Part shown: one piece after another, positions 1-13,300 of the stretch
Position numbering within the stretch: position 1 is the first letter of the stretch
Layout of the letters: every line of letters starts with the position of its first letter
Assembly: GCA_003864495.1 (NCBI GenBank)
Contig: ML133403.1
Location: forward strand, 602,816-666,815
DNA length: 64,000 nucleotides
DNA from: Nemopilema nomurai
Taxonomy: Eukaryota; Cnidaria; Scyphozoa; Rhizostomeae; Rhizostomatidae
Reading direction: 5' to 3'
Translations under genes and position numbers: made by a program
Notes under the pieces: model-generated
Databases searched by the model: none
Seen by the model: the letters and a program-made list of their open reading frames with translations, nothing else
What the model was told of the DNA's origin: nothing

Positions 1-3000
1 TTGCTTGCTTGGAAACGAGGCTAGGACGTAAGAGCCTAGGGCTTTTAGCACCAAAACGAGGCTAGGACAAAAACGAGGCTAGCATGGAAACGAGGCTAGG
101 ACAAAAAAGAGGCTAGGGCTTTAGCACCAAAACGAGGCTTCAATGGAATCGAGGCTAGCATGGAAACGGGGCTAGGAGGAAAACGAGGCTAGCATGGAAA
201 CGAGGCTTGGACGAAAACAAGGCTAGCATGGAAACGAAGCTAGGACGAAGAAGAGGCTAGGGCTTTTAGAACCAAAACGAGGTTAGCATGGAAACGAGGC
301 TAAGGCTTTTAGCACCAAAACGAGGCTAGCACGGAGACGATGCTACGATGAAAACGAGGCTATTACATAAACGAGGGTAGAGCTTTTAGCACCTTAACGA
401 GACTAGCATGGAAAAGAGGCTAGGACGAAAACGAGGCTAGGGTTTTCAGCACCTAAACGAAGCTAGCATGGAAATGAGGCTAGACCTTTTAGCACGAAAA
501 CGAGGCAAGGACGGAAACGAGGCTAGAAAGAAAACGAGGCTAGCATGGAAACGAGGCTAGGACAAAAAAGAGGCTAGGGCTTTTAGCACCAAAACGAGGC
601 AAGCACAGAAACGAGGCTAGGACGAAAGCGAGGCTATTACATAAACGAGGGTAGAGCTTTTAGCACCTTAACGAGGCTAGCATGGAAAAGAGGCTAGGAC
701 GAAAACGAGGCTAGGTCTTTTAGCATCTAAACGAGGCTAGCATGGAAACGAGGCTAGGGCTTTTAGCACCAAAACGAGGCTAGCATGGAAACGAGGCTTG
801 GACGAAAACAAGGCTAGCATGGAAACGAGGCTAGAAAAAAAAGAGGCTAGGGCTTTAAGCACAAAAAAGAGGCTTCCGTAGAAACGAGGCTAGCATGGAA
901 ACGAGGCTAGGAGGTAAACGAAACTAGCATGGAAACGAGGCTTGGACGAAAACAAGGCTAGCATGGAAACGAGGCTAGGACGAAAAAGAGGCTAGGGCTT
1001 TGAGAACCAAAACGAGGTTAGCATGGAAACGAGGCTAAGGCTTTTAGCACCAAAACGAGGCTAGCAAGGAGACGATGCTACGATGAAAACGAGGCTATTA
1101 CATAAACGAGGGTAGTGCTTTTAGCACCTTAACGAGGCTAGCATGGAAAAGAGGCTAGGACGAAAACGAGGCTAGGTCTTTCAGCATCTAAACGAGGCTA
1201 GCATGGGAACGAGACTAGGACGAAAACGAGGCTAGCTTGGAAACGAGGCTAGGACGAAGAAGAGGCTAGGGCTTTTAGAACCAAAACGAGACTAGTATGA
1301 AAACGAGGCTACGATGAAAACGAGGCTATGACATAAACGAGGCTAGAACTTTTAGCACCTTAACGAGGCTAGCATGGAAAAGAGGCTAGGACTAAAACGA
1401 GGCTAGGGCTTTAAAACCAAAACGTGGCTTGCTTGGAAACGAGGCTAGGACGTAAGAGCCCAGGGCTTTTAGCACCAAAACGAGGCTAGGACAAAAACGA
1501 GGCTAGCATGGAAACGAGGCTAGGACGAAAAATAGGCTAGGGCTTTTAGAACCAAAACGAGACTAGTATGAAAACGAGGCTAGGATGAAAACGAGGCTAT
1601 GACATAAACGAGGCTAGAACTTTTAGCACTTTAATGAGCCTAGCATGGAAAAGAGGCTATGATGAAAACGAGGCTAGGGCTTTATTACCAAAACGTTGCT
1701 TGCTTGGAAACGAGGCTAGGACGTAAGAGCCTAGGGCTTTTAGCACCAAAACGAGGCTAGGACAAAAACGAGGCTAGCATGGAAACGAGGCTAGGACAAA
1801 AAAGAGGCTAGGGCTTTAGCACCAAAACGAGGCTTCAATGGAATCGAGGCTAGCATGGTAACGGGGCTAGGAGGAAAACGAGGCTAGCATGGAAACGAGG
1901 CTTGGACGAAAACAAGGCTAGCATGGAAACGAAGCTAGGACGAAGAAGAGGCTAGGGCTTTTAGAACCAAAACGAGGTTAGCATGGAAACGAGGCTAAGG
2001 CTTTTAGCACCAAAACGAGGCTAGCACGGAGACGATGCTACGATGAAAACGAGGCTATTACATAAACGAGGGTAGAGCTTTTAGCACCTTAACGAGGCTA
2101 GCATGGAAAAGAGGCTAGGACGAAAACGAGGCTAGGGTTTTCAGCACCTAAACGAAGCTAGCATGGAAATGAGGCTAGACCTTTTAGCACGAAAACGAGG
2201 CAAGGACGGAAACGAGGCTAGAAAGAAAACGAGGCTAGCATGGAAACGAGGCTAGGACAAAAAAGAGGCTAGGGCTTTTAGCACCAAAACGAGGCAAGCA
2301 CAGAAACGAGGCTAGGACGAAAGCGAGGCTATTACATAAACGAGGGTAGAGCTTTTAGCACCTTAACGAGGCTAGCATGGAAAAGAGGCTAGGACGAAAA
2401 CGAGGCTAGGTCTTTCAGCATCTAAACGAGGCTAGCATGGGAACGAGACTAGGACGAAAACGAGGCTAGCTTGGAAACGAGGCTAGGACGAAGAAGAGGC
2501 TAGGGCTTTTAGAACCAAAACGAGACTAGTATGAAAACGAGGCTACGATGAAAACGAGGCTATGACATAAACGAGGCTAGAATTTTTAGCACCTTAACGA
2601 GGCTAGCATGGAAAAGAGGCTAGGACTAAAACGAGGCTAGGGCTTTAAAACCAAAACGTGGCTTGCTTGGAAACGAGGCTAGGACGTAAGAGCCCAGGGC
2701 TTTTAGCACCAAAACGAGGCTAGGACAAAAACGAGGCTAGCATGGAAACGAGGCTAGGACAAAAAAAGGCTAGGGCTTTAGCATCAAAACGAGGCTTCCA
2801 TGGAATCGAGGCTGGGACGAAAAGATGGCTAGGGCTTTTAGAACCAAAACGAGACTAGCATGAAAACGAGGCTACGATGAAAACGAAGCTATGACATAAA
2901 CGAGGCTAGGGCTTTCAGCATCTAAACGAGGCTAGCATGGAAACGAGGCTAGGGCTTTTAGAACCAAAACGAGGCTTCCGTAGAAACGAGGCTAGCATGG

Positions 3001-6000
3001 AAACGAGGCTAGGAGGACAACGAGGCTATGACATAAACGAGATTAGAACTTTTAGCACCTTAACGAGGCTAGCATGGAAACGAGGCTAGAAAAAAAAGAG
3101 GCTAGGGCTTTAAGCACAAAAAAGAGGCTTCCGTAGAAACGAGGCTAGCATGGAAACGAGGCTAGGAGGTAAACGAAACTAGCATGGAAACGAGGCTTGG
3201 ACGAAAACAAGGCTAGCATGGAAACGAGGCTAGGACGAAAAAGAGGCTAGGGCTTTGAGAACCAAAACGAGGTTAGCATGGAAACGAGGCTAAGGCTTTT
3301 AGCACCAAAACGAGGCTAGCAAGGAGACGATGCTACGATGAAAACGAGGCTATTACATAAACGAGGGTAGTGCTTTTAGCACCTTAACGAGGCTAGCATG
3401 GAAAAGAGGCTAGGACGAAAACGAGGCTAGGTCTTTCAGCATCTAAACGAGGCTAGCATGGGAACGAGGCTAGGACGAAAACGAGGCTAGCTTGGAAACG
3501 AGGCTAGGACGAAAAAGAGGCTAGGGCTTTTAGAACCAAAACGAGACTAGTATGAAAACGAGGCTACAATGAAAACGAGGCTATGACATAAACGAGGCTA
3601 GAACTTTTAGCACCTTAACGAGGCTAGCATGGAAAAGAGGCTAGGACGAAAACGAGGCTAGGGCTTTAAAACCAAAACGTGGCTTGCTTGGAAACGAGGC
3701 TAGGACGTAAGAGCCCAGGGCTTTTAGCACCAAAACGAGGCTAGGACAAAAACGAGGCTAGCATGGAAACGAGGCTAGGACAAAAAAAGGCTAGGGCTTT
3801 AGCATCAAAACGAGGCTTCCATGGAATCGAGGCTGGGACGAAAAAATGGCTAGGGCTTTTAGAACCAAAACGAGACTAGCATGAAAACGAGGCTACGATG
3901 AAAACGAAGCTATGACATAAACGAGGCTAGGGCTTTCAGCATCTAAACGAGGCTAGCATGGAAACGAGGCTAGGTCTTTTAGAACCAAAACGAGGCTTCC
4001 GTAGAAACGAGGCTAGCATGGAAACGAGGCTAGGAGGACAACGAGGCTATGACATAAACGAGGCTAGAACTTTTAGCACCTTAACGAGGCTAGCATAGAA
4101 ACGAGGCTAGGACAAAAACGAGGCTAGGGCTTTAATACCAAAACATGGCTTGCTTGGAAACGAGGCTAGGAGGAAGACAAAGCAAGAGCTTTTAGCACCT
4201 AAACAAGGCTAGCATGGAAACGAGGCTAAGGCTTTTAGCACCAAAACGAGGCTAGAACTGAGACGTTGCTACGATGAAAACGAGGCTATTACATAAACGA
4301 GGCTAGAGCTTTTAACACCTTAACGAGGCTAGCATGGAAACGAGGCTAGGACGAAAACGAGGCTAGCGTGGAAACGAGGCTAGGACAAAAAGAGGCTAGG
4401 GCTTTTAGAACCAAAACGAGACTAGTATGAAAACGAGGCTACGATGAAAACGAGGCTATGACATAAACGAGGCTAGAACTTTTAGCACCTTAACGAGGCT
4501 AGCATGGAAAAGAGGCTAGGACGAAAACGAGGCTAGGTCTTTCAGCATCTAAACGAGGCTAGCATGGTAACGAGGCTAGGGCTTTTAGCACCAAAACGAG
4601 GCTAGCACGAAAACGAGGCTAGCACGAAAACGAGGCTAGCATGGAAACGAGGCTAGGACGAAAAAGAGGCTAGGGCTTTTAGAACCAAAACGAGACTAGT
4701 ATGAAAACGAGGCTAGGATGAAAACGAGGCTATGACATAAACGAGGCTAGAACTTTTAGCACTTTAATGAGCCTAGCATGGAAAAGAGGCTAGGATGAAA
4801 ACGAGGCTATGACATAAATGAGGCTAGAACTTTTAGCACTTTAATGAGCCTAGCATGGAAAAGAGGCTAGGACGAAAACGAGGCTAGGGCTTTATAACCA
4901 AAACGTGGCTTGCTTGGAAACGAGGCTAGTACGTAAGAGCCTTGGGCTTTTAGCACCAAAACGAGGCTAGGACAAAAACGAGGCTAGTATGGAAACGAGG
5001 CTATGAGAAAAAAAGGCTAGGGCTTTAGCATCAAAACGAGGCTTCCATGGAATCGAGGCTGGGACGAAAAAATGGCTAGGGCTTTTAGAACCAAAACGAG
5101 ACTAGCATGAAAACAAGGCTACGATGAAAACGAAGCTATGACATAAACGAGGCTAGGGCTTTCAGCATCTAAACGAGGCTAGCATGGAAACGAGGCTAGG
5201 GCTTTTAGAACCAAAACGAGGCTTCCGTAGAAACGAGGCTAGCATGGAAACGAGGCTAGGAGGACAACGAGGCTATGACATAAACGAGGCTAGAACTTTT
5301 AGCACCTTAACGAGGTTAGCATAGAAACGAGGCTAGGACAAAAACGAGGCTAGGGCTTTAATACCAAAACATGGCTTGCTTGGAAACGAGGCTAGGAGGA
5401 AGACAAAGCAAGAGCTTTTAGCACCTAAACGAGGCTAGCTGGGAAACAAAGCTAGGAGGAGAACAAGGCTAGGGCTTTAATACCAAAACGAGGCTTGCTT
5501 GGAAACGAGGCTAGGACGTAAGAACCTAGGGCTTTTAGCAACAAAACGAGGTTAGCATGGAAACAAGGCTAAGGCTTTTAGCACCAAAACGAGGCTAGCA
5601 CGGAGACGATGCTACGATGAAAACGATGCTATTACATAAACTAGGGTAGAGCTTTTAGCACCTTATTAAGGGTAGCATCTAAAAGAGGCTAGGATGAAAA
5701 CGAGGCTGGGCTTTCACCATCTAAAAGAGGCTAGCATGGAAACGAGGCTAGGGCTTTTAGAACCAAAACGAGGCTTCCGTAGAAACGAGGCTAGCATGGA
5801 AACGAGGCTAGGAGGACAACGAGGCTATGACATAAACGAGGCTAGAACTTTTGGCACCTTAACGAGGCTAGCATAGAAACGAGGCTAGGACAAAAACGAG
5901 GCTAGGGCCTTAATACCAAAACATGGCTTGCTTGGAAACGAGGCTAGGAGGAAGACAAAGCAAGAGCTTTTAGCACCTAAACAAGGCTAGCATGGAAACG

Positions 6001-9000
6001 AGGCTAAGGCTTTTAGCCCCAAAACGAGGCTAGCACGGAGACGATGCTACGATGAAAACGAGGCTATTACATAAACGAGGCTAGAGCTTTTAACACCTTA
6101 ACAAGGCTAGCATGGAAACGAGGCTAGGACGAAAACGAGACTAGCGTGGAAACGAGGCTAGGACGAAAAAGAGGCTAGGGCTTTTAGAACCAAAACGAGA
6201 CTAGTATGAAAACGAGGCTACGATGAAAACGAGGCTATGACATAAACGAGGCTAGAACTTTTAGCACCTTAACAAGGCTAGCATGGAAAAGAGGCTAGGA
6301 CGAAAACGAGGCTAGGTCTTTCAGCATCTAAACGAGGCTAGCATGGTAACGAGGCTAGGTCTTTCAGCATCTAAACGAGGCTAGCATGGGAACGAGGCTA
6401 GGACGAAAACGAGGCTAGTATTGGAAACGAGGCTAGGACGAAAAAGAGGCTAGGGCTTTTAGAACCAAAACGAGACTAGTATGAAAACGAGGCTACGATG
6501 AAAACGAGGCTATGACATAAACGAGGCTAGAACTTTTAGCACCTTAACGAGGCTAGCATGGAAAAGAGGCTAGGACGAAAACGAGGCTAGGGCTTTAAAA
6601 CCAAAACGTGGCTTGCTTGGAAACGAGGCTAGGACGTAAGAGCCCAGGGCTTTTAGCACCAAAACGAGGCTAGGACGAAAACGAGGCTAGCATGGAAACG
6701 AGGCTAGGACAAAAAAGGCTAGGGCTTTAGCACCAAAACGAGGCTTCCATTGAATCGAGGCTGGGACGAAAAAATGGCTAGGGCTTTTAGAACCAAAACG
6801 AGACTAGCATGAAAACGAGGCTACGATGAAAACGAAGCTATGACATAAACGAGGCTAGGGCTCTCAGCATCTAAACGAGGCTAGCATGGAAACGAGGCTA
6901 GGGCTTTAAGAACCAAAACGAGGCTTCCGTAGAAACGAGGCTAGCATGGAAACAAGGCTAGGAGGACAACGAGACTATGACATAAACGAGGCTAGAACTT
7001 TTAGCACCTTAACGAGGCTAGCATAGAAACGAGGCTAGGACAAAAACGAGGCTAGGGCTTTAATACCAAAACATGGCTTGCTTGGAAACGAGGCTAGGAG
7101 GAAGACAAAGCAAGAGGTTTTAGCACCTAAACAAGGCTAGCATGGAAACGAGGCTAAGGCTTTTAGCACCAAAACGAGGCTAGCACGGAGACGATGCTAC
7201 GATGAAAACGAGGCTATTACATAAACGAGGCTAGAGCTTTTAACACCTTAACGAGGCTAGCATGGAAACGAGGCTAGGACGAAAACGAGGCTAGCGTGGA
7301 AACGAGGCTAGGACGAAAAAGAGGCTATGGCTTTTAGAACCAAAACGAGACTAGTATGAAAACGAGGTTACGATGAAAACGAGGCTATGACATAAACGAG
7401 GCTATAACTTTTAGCACCTTAACGAGGCTAGCATGGAAAAGAGGCTAGGACGAAAACGAGGCTAGGTCTTTCAGCATCTAAACGAGGCTAGCATGGTAAC
7501 GAGGCTAGGGCTTTTAGCACCAAAACGAGGCTAGCACAAAAACGAGGCTAGCATGGAAACGAGGCTAGGACGAAAAAGAGCCTAGGGCTTTTAAAACCAC
7601 AACGAGACTAGTATGAAAACGAGGCTACGATGAAAACGAGGCTATGACATAAACGAGGCTAGAACTTTTAGCACCTTAACGAGGCTAGCATGGAAAAGAG
7701 GCTAGGACGAAAACGAGGCTAGGGCTTTAAAACCAAAACGTGGCTTGCTTGGAAACGAGGCTAGGACGTAAGAGCCCAGGGCTTTTAGCACCAAAACGAG
7801 GCTAGGACGAAAACGAGGCTAGGTCTTTCAGCATCTAAACGAGGCTAGCATGGTAACGAGGCTAGGGCTTTTAGCACCAAAACGAGGCTAGCACGAAAAC
7901 GAGGCTAGCACGAAAACGAGGCTAGCATGGAAACGAGGCTAGGACGAAAAATAGGCTAGGGCTTTTAGAACCAAAACGAGACTAGTATGAAAACGAGGTT
8001 ACGATGAAAAGGAGGCTATGACATAAACGAGGCTATAACTTTTAGCACCTTAACGAGGCTAGCATGGAAAAGAGGCTAGGACGAAAACGAGGCTAGGTCT
8101 TTCAGCATCTAAACGAGGCTAGCATGGTAACGAGGCTAGGGCTTTTAGCACCAAAACGAGGCTAGCACAAAAACGAGGCTAGCATGGAAACGAGGCTAGG
8201 ACGAAAAAGAGGCTAGGGCTTTTAAAACCAAAACGAGACTAGTATGAAAACGAGGCTACGATGAAAACGAAGCTATGACATAAACGAGGCTAGAACTTTT
8301 AGCACCTTAACGAGGCTTCCGTGGAAACGAGGCTAGGACGAAAACGAGGCTAGGGCTTTTAGCACCTAAACGAGGCTAGCTGGGAAACAAAGCTAGGAGG
8401 AGAACAAGGCTAGGGCTTTGATACCAAAACGAGGCTTGCTTGGAAACGAGGCTAGGACGTAAGAACCTAGGGCTTTTAGCAACAAAACGAGGTTAGCATG
8501 GAAACGAGGCTAAGGCTTTTAGCACCAAAACGAGGCTAGCACGGAGACGATGCTACGATGAAAACGAGGCTATTACATAAACGAGGCTAGAGCTTTTAAC
8601 ACCTTAACGAGGCTAGCATGGAAACGAGGCTAGGACGAAAACGAGGCTAGCGTGGAAACGAGGCTAGGACGAAAAAGAGGCTAGGGCTTTTAGAACCAAA
8701 ACGAGACTAGTATGAAAACGAGGCTACGATGAAAACGAGGCTATTACATAAACTAGGGTAGAGCTTTTAGCACCTTAACGAGGCTAGCATTGAAAAGAGG
8801 CTAGGACGAAAACGAGGCTAGGTCTTTCAGCATCTAAACGAGGCTAGCATGGTAACGAGGCTAGGGCTTTTAGACCCAAAACGAGGCTAGCACGAAAACG
8901 AGGCTAGCATGGAAACGAGGCTAGGACGAAAACGAGGCTAGGGCTTTAAAACCAAAACGTGGCTTGCTTGGAAACGAGGCTAGGACGTAAGAGCCCAGGC

Positions 9001-10379
9001 TTTTAGCACCAAAAAGAGGCTAGGACAAAAACGAGGCTAGCATGGAAACGAGGCTAGGACAAAAAGGCTAGGGCTTTAGCATCAAAACGAGGCTTCCATG
9101 GAATCGAGGCTGGGACGAAAAAATGGCTAGGGCTTTTAGAACCAAAACGAGACTAGGATGAAAACGAGGCTACGATGAAAACGAAGCTATGACATAAACG
9201 AGGCTAGGGCTTTCAGCATCTAAACGAGGCTAGCATTGAAACGAGGCTAGGGCTTTTAGAACCAAAACGAGGCTTCCGTAGAAACGAGGCTAGCATGGAA
9301 ACAAGACTAGGAGGACAACGAGGCTATGACATAAACGAGGCTAGAACTTTTAGCACCTTAACGAGGCTAGCATAGAAACGAGGCTAGGACAAAAACGAGG
9401 CTAGGGCTTTAATACCAAAACATGGCTTGCTTGGAAACGAGGCTAGGAGGAAGACAAAGCAAGAGCTTTTAGAATCTTAACAAGGCTAGCATGGAAACGA
9501 GGCTAAGGCTTTTAGCACCAAAACGAGGCTAGCACGGAGACGATGCTACGATGAAAACGAGGCTATTACATAAACGAGTCTAGAGCTTTTAACACCTTAA
9601 CGAGGCTAGCATGGAAACGAGTCTAGGACGAAAACGAGGCTAGCGTGGAAACGAGGCTAGGACGAAAAAGAGGCTAGGGCTTTTAGAACCAAAACGAGAC
9701 TAGTATGAAAACGAGGCTACGATGAAAACGAGGCTATGACATAAACGAGGCTAGAGCTTTTAGCACCTTAACGAGGCTAGCATGGAAAAGAGGCTAGGAC
9801 GAAAACGAGGCTAGGTCTTTCAGCATCTAAACGAGGCTAGCATGGTAACGAGGCTAGGGCTTTTAGCACCAAAACGAGGCTAGCACGAAAACGAGGCTAG
9901 CACGAAAACGAGGCTAGCATGGAAACGAGGCTAGGACGAAAAAGAGGCTAGGGCTTTTAGAACCAAAACGAGACTAGTATGAAAACGAGGCTAGGATGAA
10001 AACGAGGCTATGACATAAACGAGGCTAGAACTTTTAGCACTTTAATGAGCCTAGCATGGAAAAGAGGCTAGGACGAAAACGAGGCTAGGTCTTTCAGCAT
10101 CTAAACGAGGCTAGCATGGTAACGAGGCTAGGGCTTTTAGCACCAAACCGAGGCTAGCACGAAAACGAGGCTAGCACGAAAACGAGGCTAGCATGGAAAC
10201 GAGGCTAGGACGAAAAATAGGCTAGGGCTTTTAGAACCAAAACGAGACTCGTATGAAAACGAGGCTAGGATGAAAACGAGGCTATGACATAAACGAGGCT
10301 AGAACTTTTAGCACTTTAATGAGCCTAGCATGGAAAGAGGCTATGATGAAAACGAGGCTAGGGCTTTATTACCAAAACG
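1..10379 (+). repeat. Higher-order block A
   Basis: The block opens with the landmark TTGCTTGCTTGGAAACGAGG, which recurs in the same context at about 10380 and 19024. Within it, 1-1694 and 1695 onward begin with the same series of units, an internal duplication of about 1.7 kb. From about 2640 to 5150 it is colinear with 11640-14150 (offset near 9000). From 5694 it is colinear with 15600 (offset 9906). Its first 8.6 kb are nearly colinear with 19024-27600 at a drift of only a few bases (offset 19023 at the start, 19018 at 5694). Block edges are conventional because every edge is itself satellite. Confidence 0.75.
4..20 (+). other. CENP-B-box-like 17-mer (example copy)
   Basis: CTTGCTTGGAAACGAGG agrees with the mammalian CENP-B box CTTCGTTGGAAACGGGA at 13 of 17 positions by direct comparison. 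The required CG after TT is GC here, and CGGG is CGAG, so several essential positions fail. The motif recurs every few hundred to about 1500 bp across the array, at the GGCTTGCTTGG landmarks. Binding by any CENP-B-like protein is unproven and chance similarity is likely. Confidence 0.25.
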
Positions 10380-13300
10380 TTGCTTGCTTGGAAACGAGGC
10401 TAGGACGTAAGAGCCTAGGGCTTTTAGCACCAAAACGAGGCTAGGACAAAAACGAGGCTAGCATGGAAACGAGGCTAGGACAAAAAAGAGGCTAGGGCTT
10501 TAGCACCAAAACGAGGCTTCAATGGAATCGAGGCTAGCATGGAAACGGGGCTAGGAGGAAAACGAGGCTAGCATGGAAACGAGGCTTGGACGAAAACAAG
10601 GCTAGCATGGAAACGAAGCTAGGACGAAGAAGAGGCTAGGGCTTTTAGAACCAAAACGAGGTTAGCATGGAAACGAGGCTAAGGCTTTTAGCACCAAAAC
10701 GAGGCTAGCACGGAGACGATGCTACGATGAAAACGAGGCTATTACATAAACGAGGGTAGAGCTTTTAGCACCTTAACGAGGCTAGCATGGAAAAGAGGCT
10801 AGGACGAAAACGAGGCTAGGGTTTTCAGCACCTAAACGAAGCTAGCATGGAAATGAGGCTAGACCTTTTAGCACGAAAACGAGGCAAGGACGGAAACGAG
10901 GCTAGAAAGAAAACGAGGCTAGCATGGAAACGAGGCTAGGACAAAAAAGAGGCTAGGGCTTTTAGCACCAAAACGAGGCAAGCACAGAAACGAGGCTAGG
11001 ACGAAAGCGAGGCTATTACATAAACGAGGGTAGAGCTTTTAGCACCTTAACGAGGCTAGCATGGAAAAGAGGCTAGGACGAAAACGAGGCTAGGTCTTTT
11101 AGCATCTAAACGAGGCTAGCATGGAAACGAGGCTAGGGCTTTTAGCACCAAAACGAGGCTAGCATGGAAACGAGGCTTGGACGAAAACAAGGCTAGCATG
11201 GAAACGAGGCTAGGACGAAAAAGAGGCTAGGGCTTTGAGAACCAAAACGAGGTTAGCATGGAAACGAGGCTAAGGCTTTTAGCACCAAAACGAGGCTAGC
11301 AAGGAGACGATGCTACGATGAAAACGAGGCTATTACATAAACGAGGGTAGTGCTTTTAGCACCTTAACGAGGCTAGCATGGAAAAGAGGCTAGGACGAAA
11401 ACGAGGCTAGGTCTTTCAGCATCTAAACGAGGCTAGCATGGGAACGAGACTAGGACGAAAACGAGGCTAGCTTGGAAACGAGGCTAGGACGAAGAAGAGG
11501 CTAGGGCTTTTAGAACCAAAACGAGACTAGTATGAAAACGAGGCTACGATGAAAACGAGGCTATGACATAAACGAGGCTAGAACTTTTAGCACCTTAACG
11601 AGGCTAGCATGGAAAAGAGGCTAGGACTAAAACGAGGCTAGGGCTTTAAAACCAAAACGTGGCTTGCTTGGAAACGAGGCTAGGACGTAAGAGCCAGGGC
11701 TTTTAGCACCAAAACGAGGCTAGGACAAAAACGAGGCTAGCATGGAAACGAGGCTAGGACAAAAAAGGCTAGGGCTTTAGCATCAAAACGAGGCTTCCAT
11801 GGAATCGAGGCTGGGACGAAAAAATGGCTAGGGCTTTTAGAACCAAAACGAGACTAGCATGAAAACGAGGCTACGATGAAAACGAAGCTATGACATAAAC
11901 GAGGCTAGGGCTTTCAGCATCTAAACGAGGCTAGCATGGAAACGAGGCTAGGGCTTTTAGAACCAAAACGAGGCTTCCGTAGAAACGAGGCTAGCATGGA
12001 AACGAGGCTAGGAGGACAACGAGGCTATGACATAAACGAGTTAGAACTTTTAGCACCTTAACGAGGCTAGCATGGAAACGAGGCTAGAAAAAAAAGAGGC
12101 TAGGGCTTTAAGCACAAAAAAGAGGCTTCCGTAGAAACGAGGCTAGCATGGAAACGAGGCTAGGAGGTAAACGAAACTAGCATGGAAACGAGGCTTGGAC
12201 GAAAACAAGGCTAGCATGGAAACGAGGCTAGGACGAAAAAGAGGCTAGGGCTTTGAGAACCAAAACGAGGTTAGCATGGAAACGAGGCTAAGGCTTTTAG
12301 CACCAAAACGAGGCTAGCAAGGAGACGATGCTACGATGAAAACGAGGCTATTACATAAACGAGGGTAGTGCTTTTAGCACCTTAACGAGGCTAGCATGGA
12401 AAAGAGGCTAGGACGAAAACGAGGCTAGGTCTTTCAGCATCTAAACGAGGCTAGCATGGGAACGAGGCTAGGACGAAAACGAGGCTAGCTTGGAAACGAG
12501 GCTAGGACGAAAAAGAGGCTAGGGCTTTTAGAACCAAAACGAGACTAGTATGAAAACGAGGCTACGATGAAAACGAGGCTATGACATAAACGAGGCTAGA
12601 ACTTTTAGCACCTTAACGAGGCTAGCATGGAAAAGAGGCTAGGACGAAAACGAGGCTAGGGCTTTAAAACCAAAACGTGGCTTGCTTGGAAACGAGGCTA
12701 GGACGTAAGAGCCCAGGGCTTTTAGCACCAAAACGAGGCTAGGACAAAAACGAGGCTAGCATGGAAACGAGGCTAGGACAAAAAAAGGCTAGGGCTTTAG
12801 CATCAAAACGAGGCTTCCATGGAATCGAGGCTGGGACGAAAAAATGGCTAGGGCTTTTAGAACCAAAACGAGACTAGCATGAAAACGAGGCTACGATGAA
12901 AACGAAGCTATGACATAAACGAGGCTAGGGCTTTCAGCATCTAAACGAGGCTAGCATGGAAACGAGGCTAGGTCTTTTAGAACCAAAACGAGGCTTCCGT
13001 AGAAACGAGGCTAGCATGGAAACGAGGCTAGGAGGACAACGAGGCTATGACATAAACTAGGCTAGAACTTTTAGCACCTTAACGAGGCTAGCATAGAAAC
13101 GAGGCTAGGACAAAAACGAGGCTAGGGCTTTAATACCAAAACATGGCTTGCTTGGAAACGAGGCTAGGAGGAAGACAAAGCAAGAGCTTTTAGCACCTAA
13201 ACAAGGCTAGCATGGAAACGAGGCTAAGGCTTTTAGCACCAAAACGAGGCTAGAACTGAGACGTTGCTACGATGAAAACGAGGCTATTACATAAACGAGG

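Noticed and set aside
5694..5876. 60-codon + strand open frame, repeated at 15600-15782 and 24712-24894
   Set aside because: It is made of satellite units (repeated METRLG) and recurs only because the segment was duplicated. The homologous segment near 56995 has one extra base (GAGGCTAGGG for GAGGCTGGG), which breaks the frame. The single difference in the 15600 copy (AGA for CGA) is synonymous, but one site is no evidence of selection.
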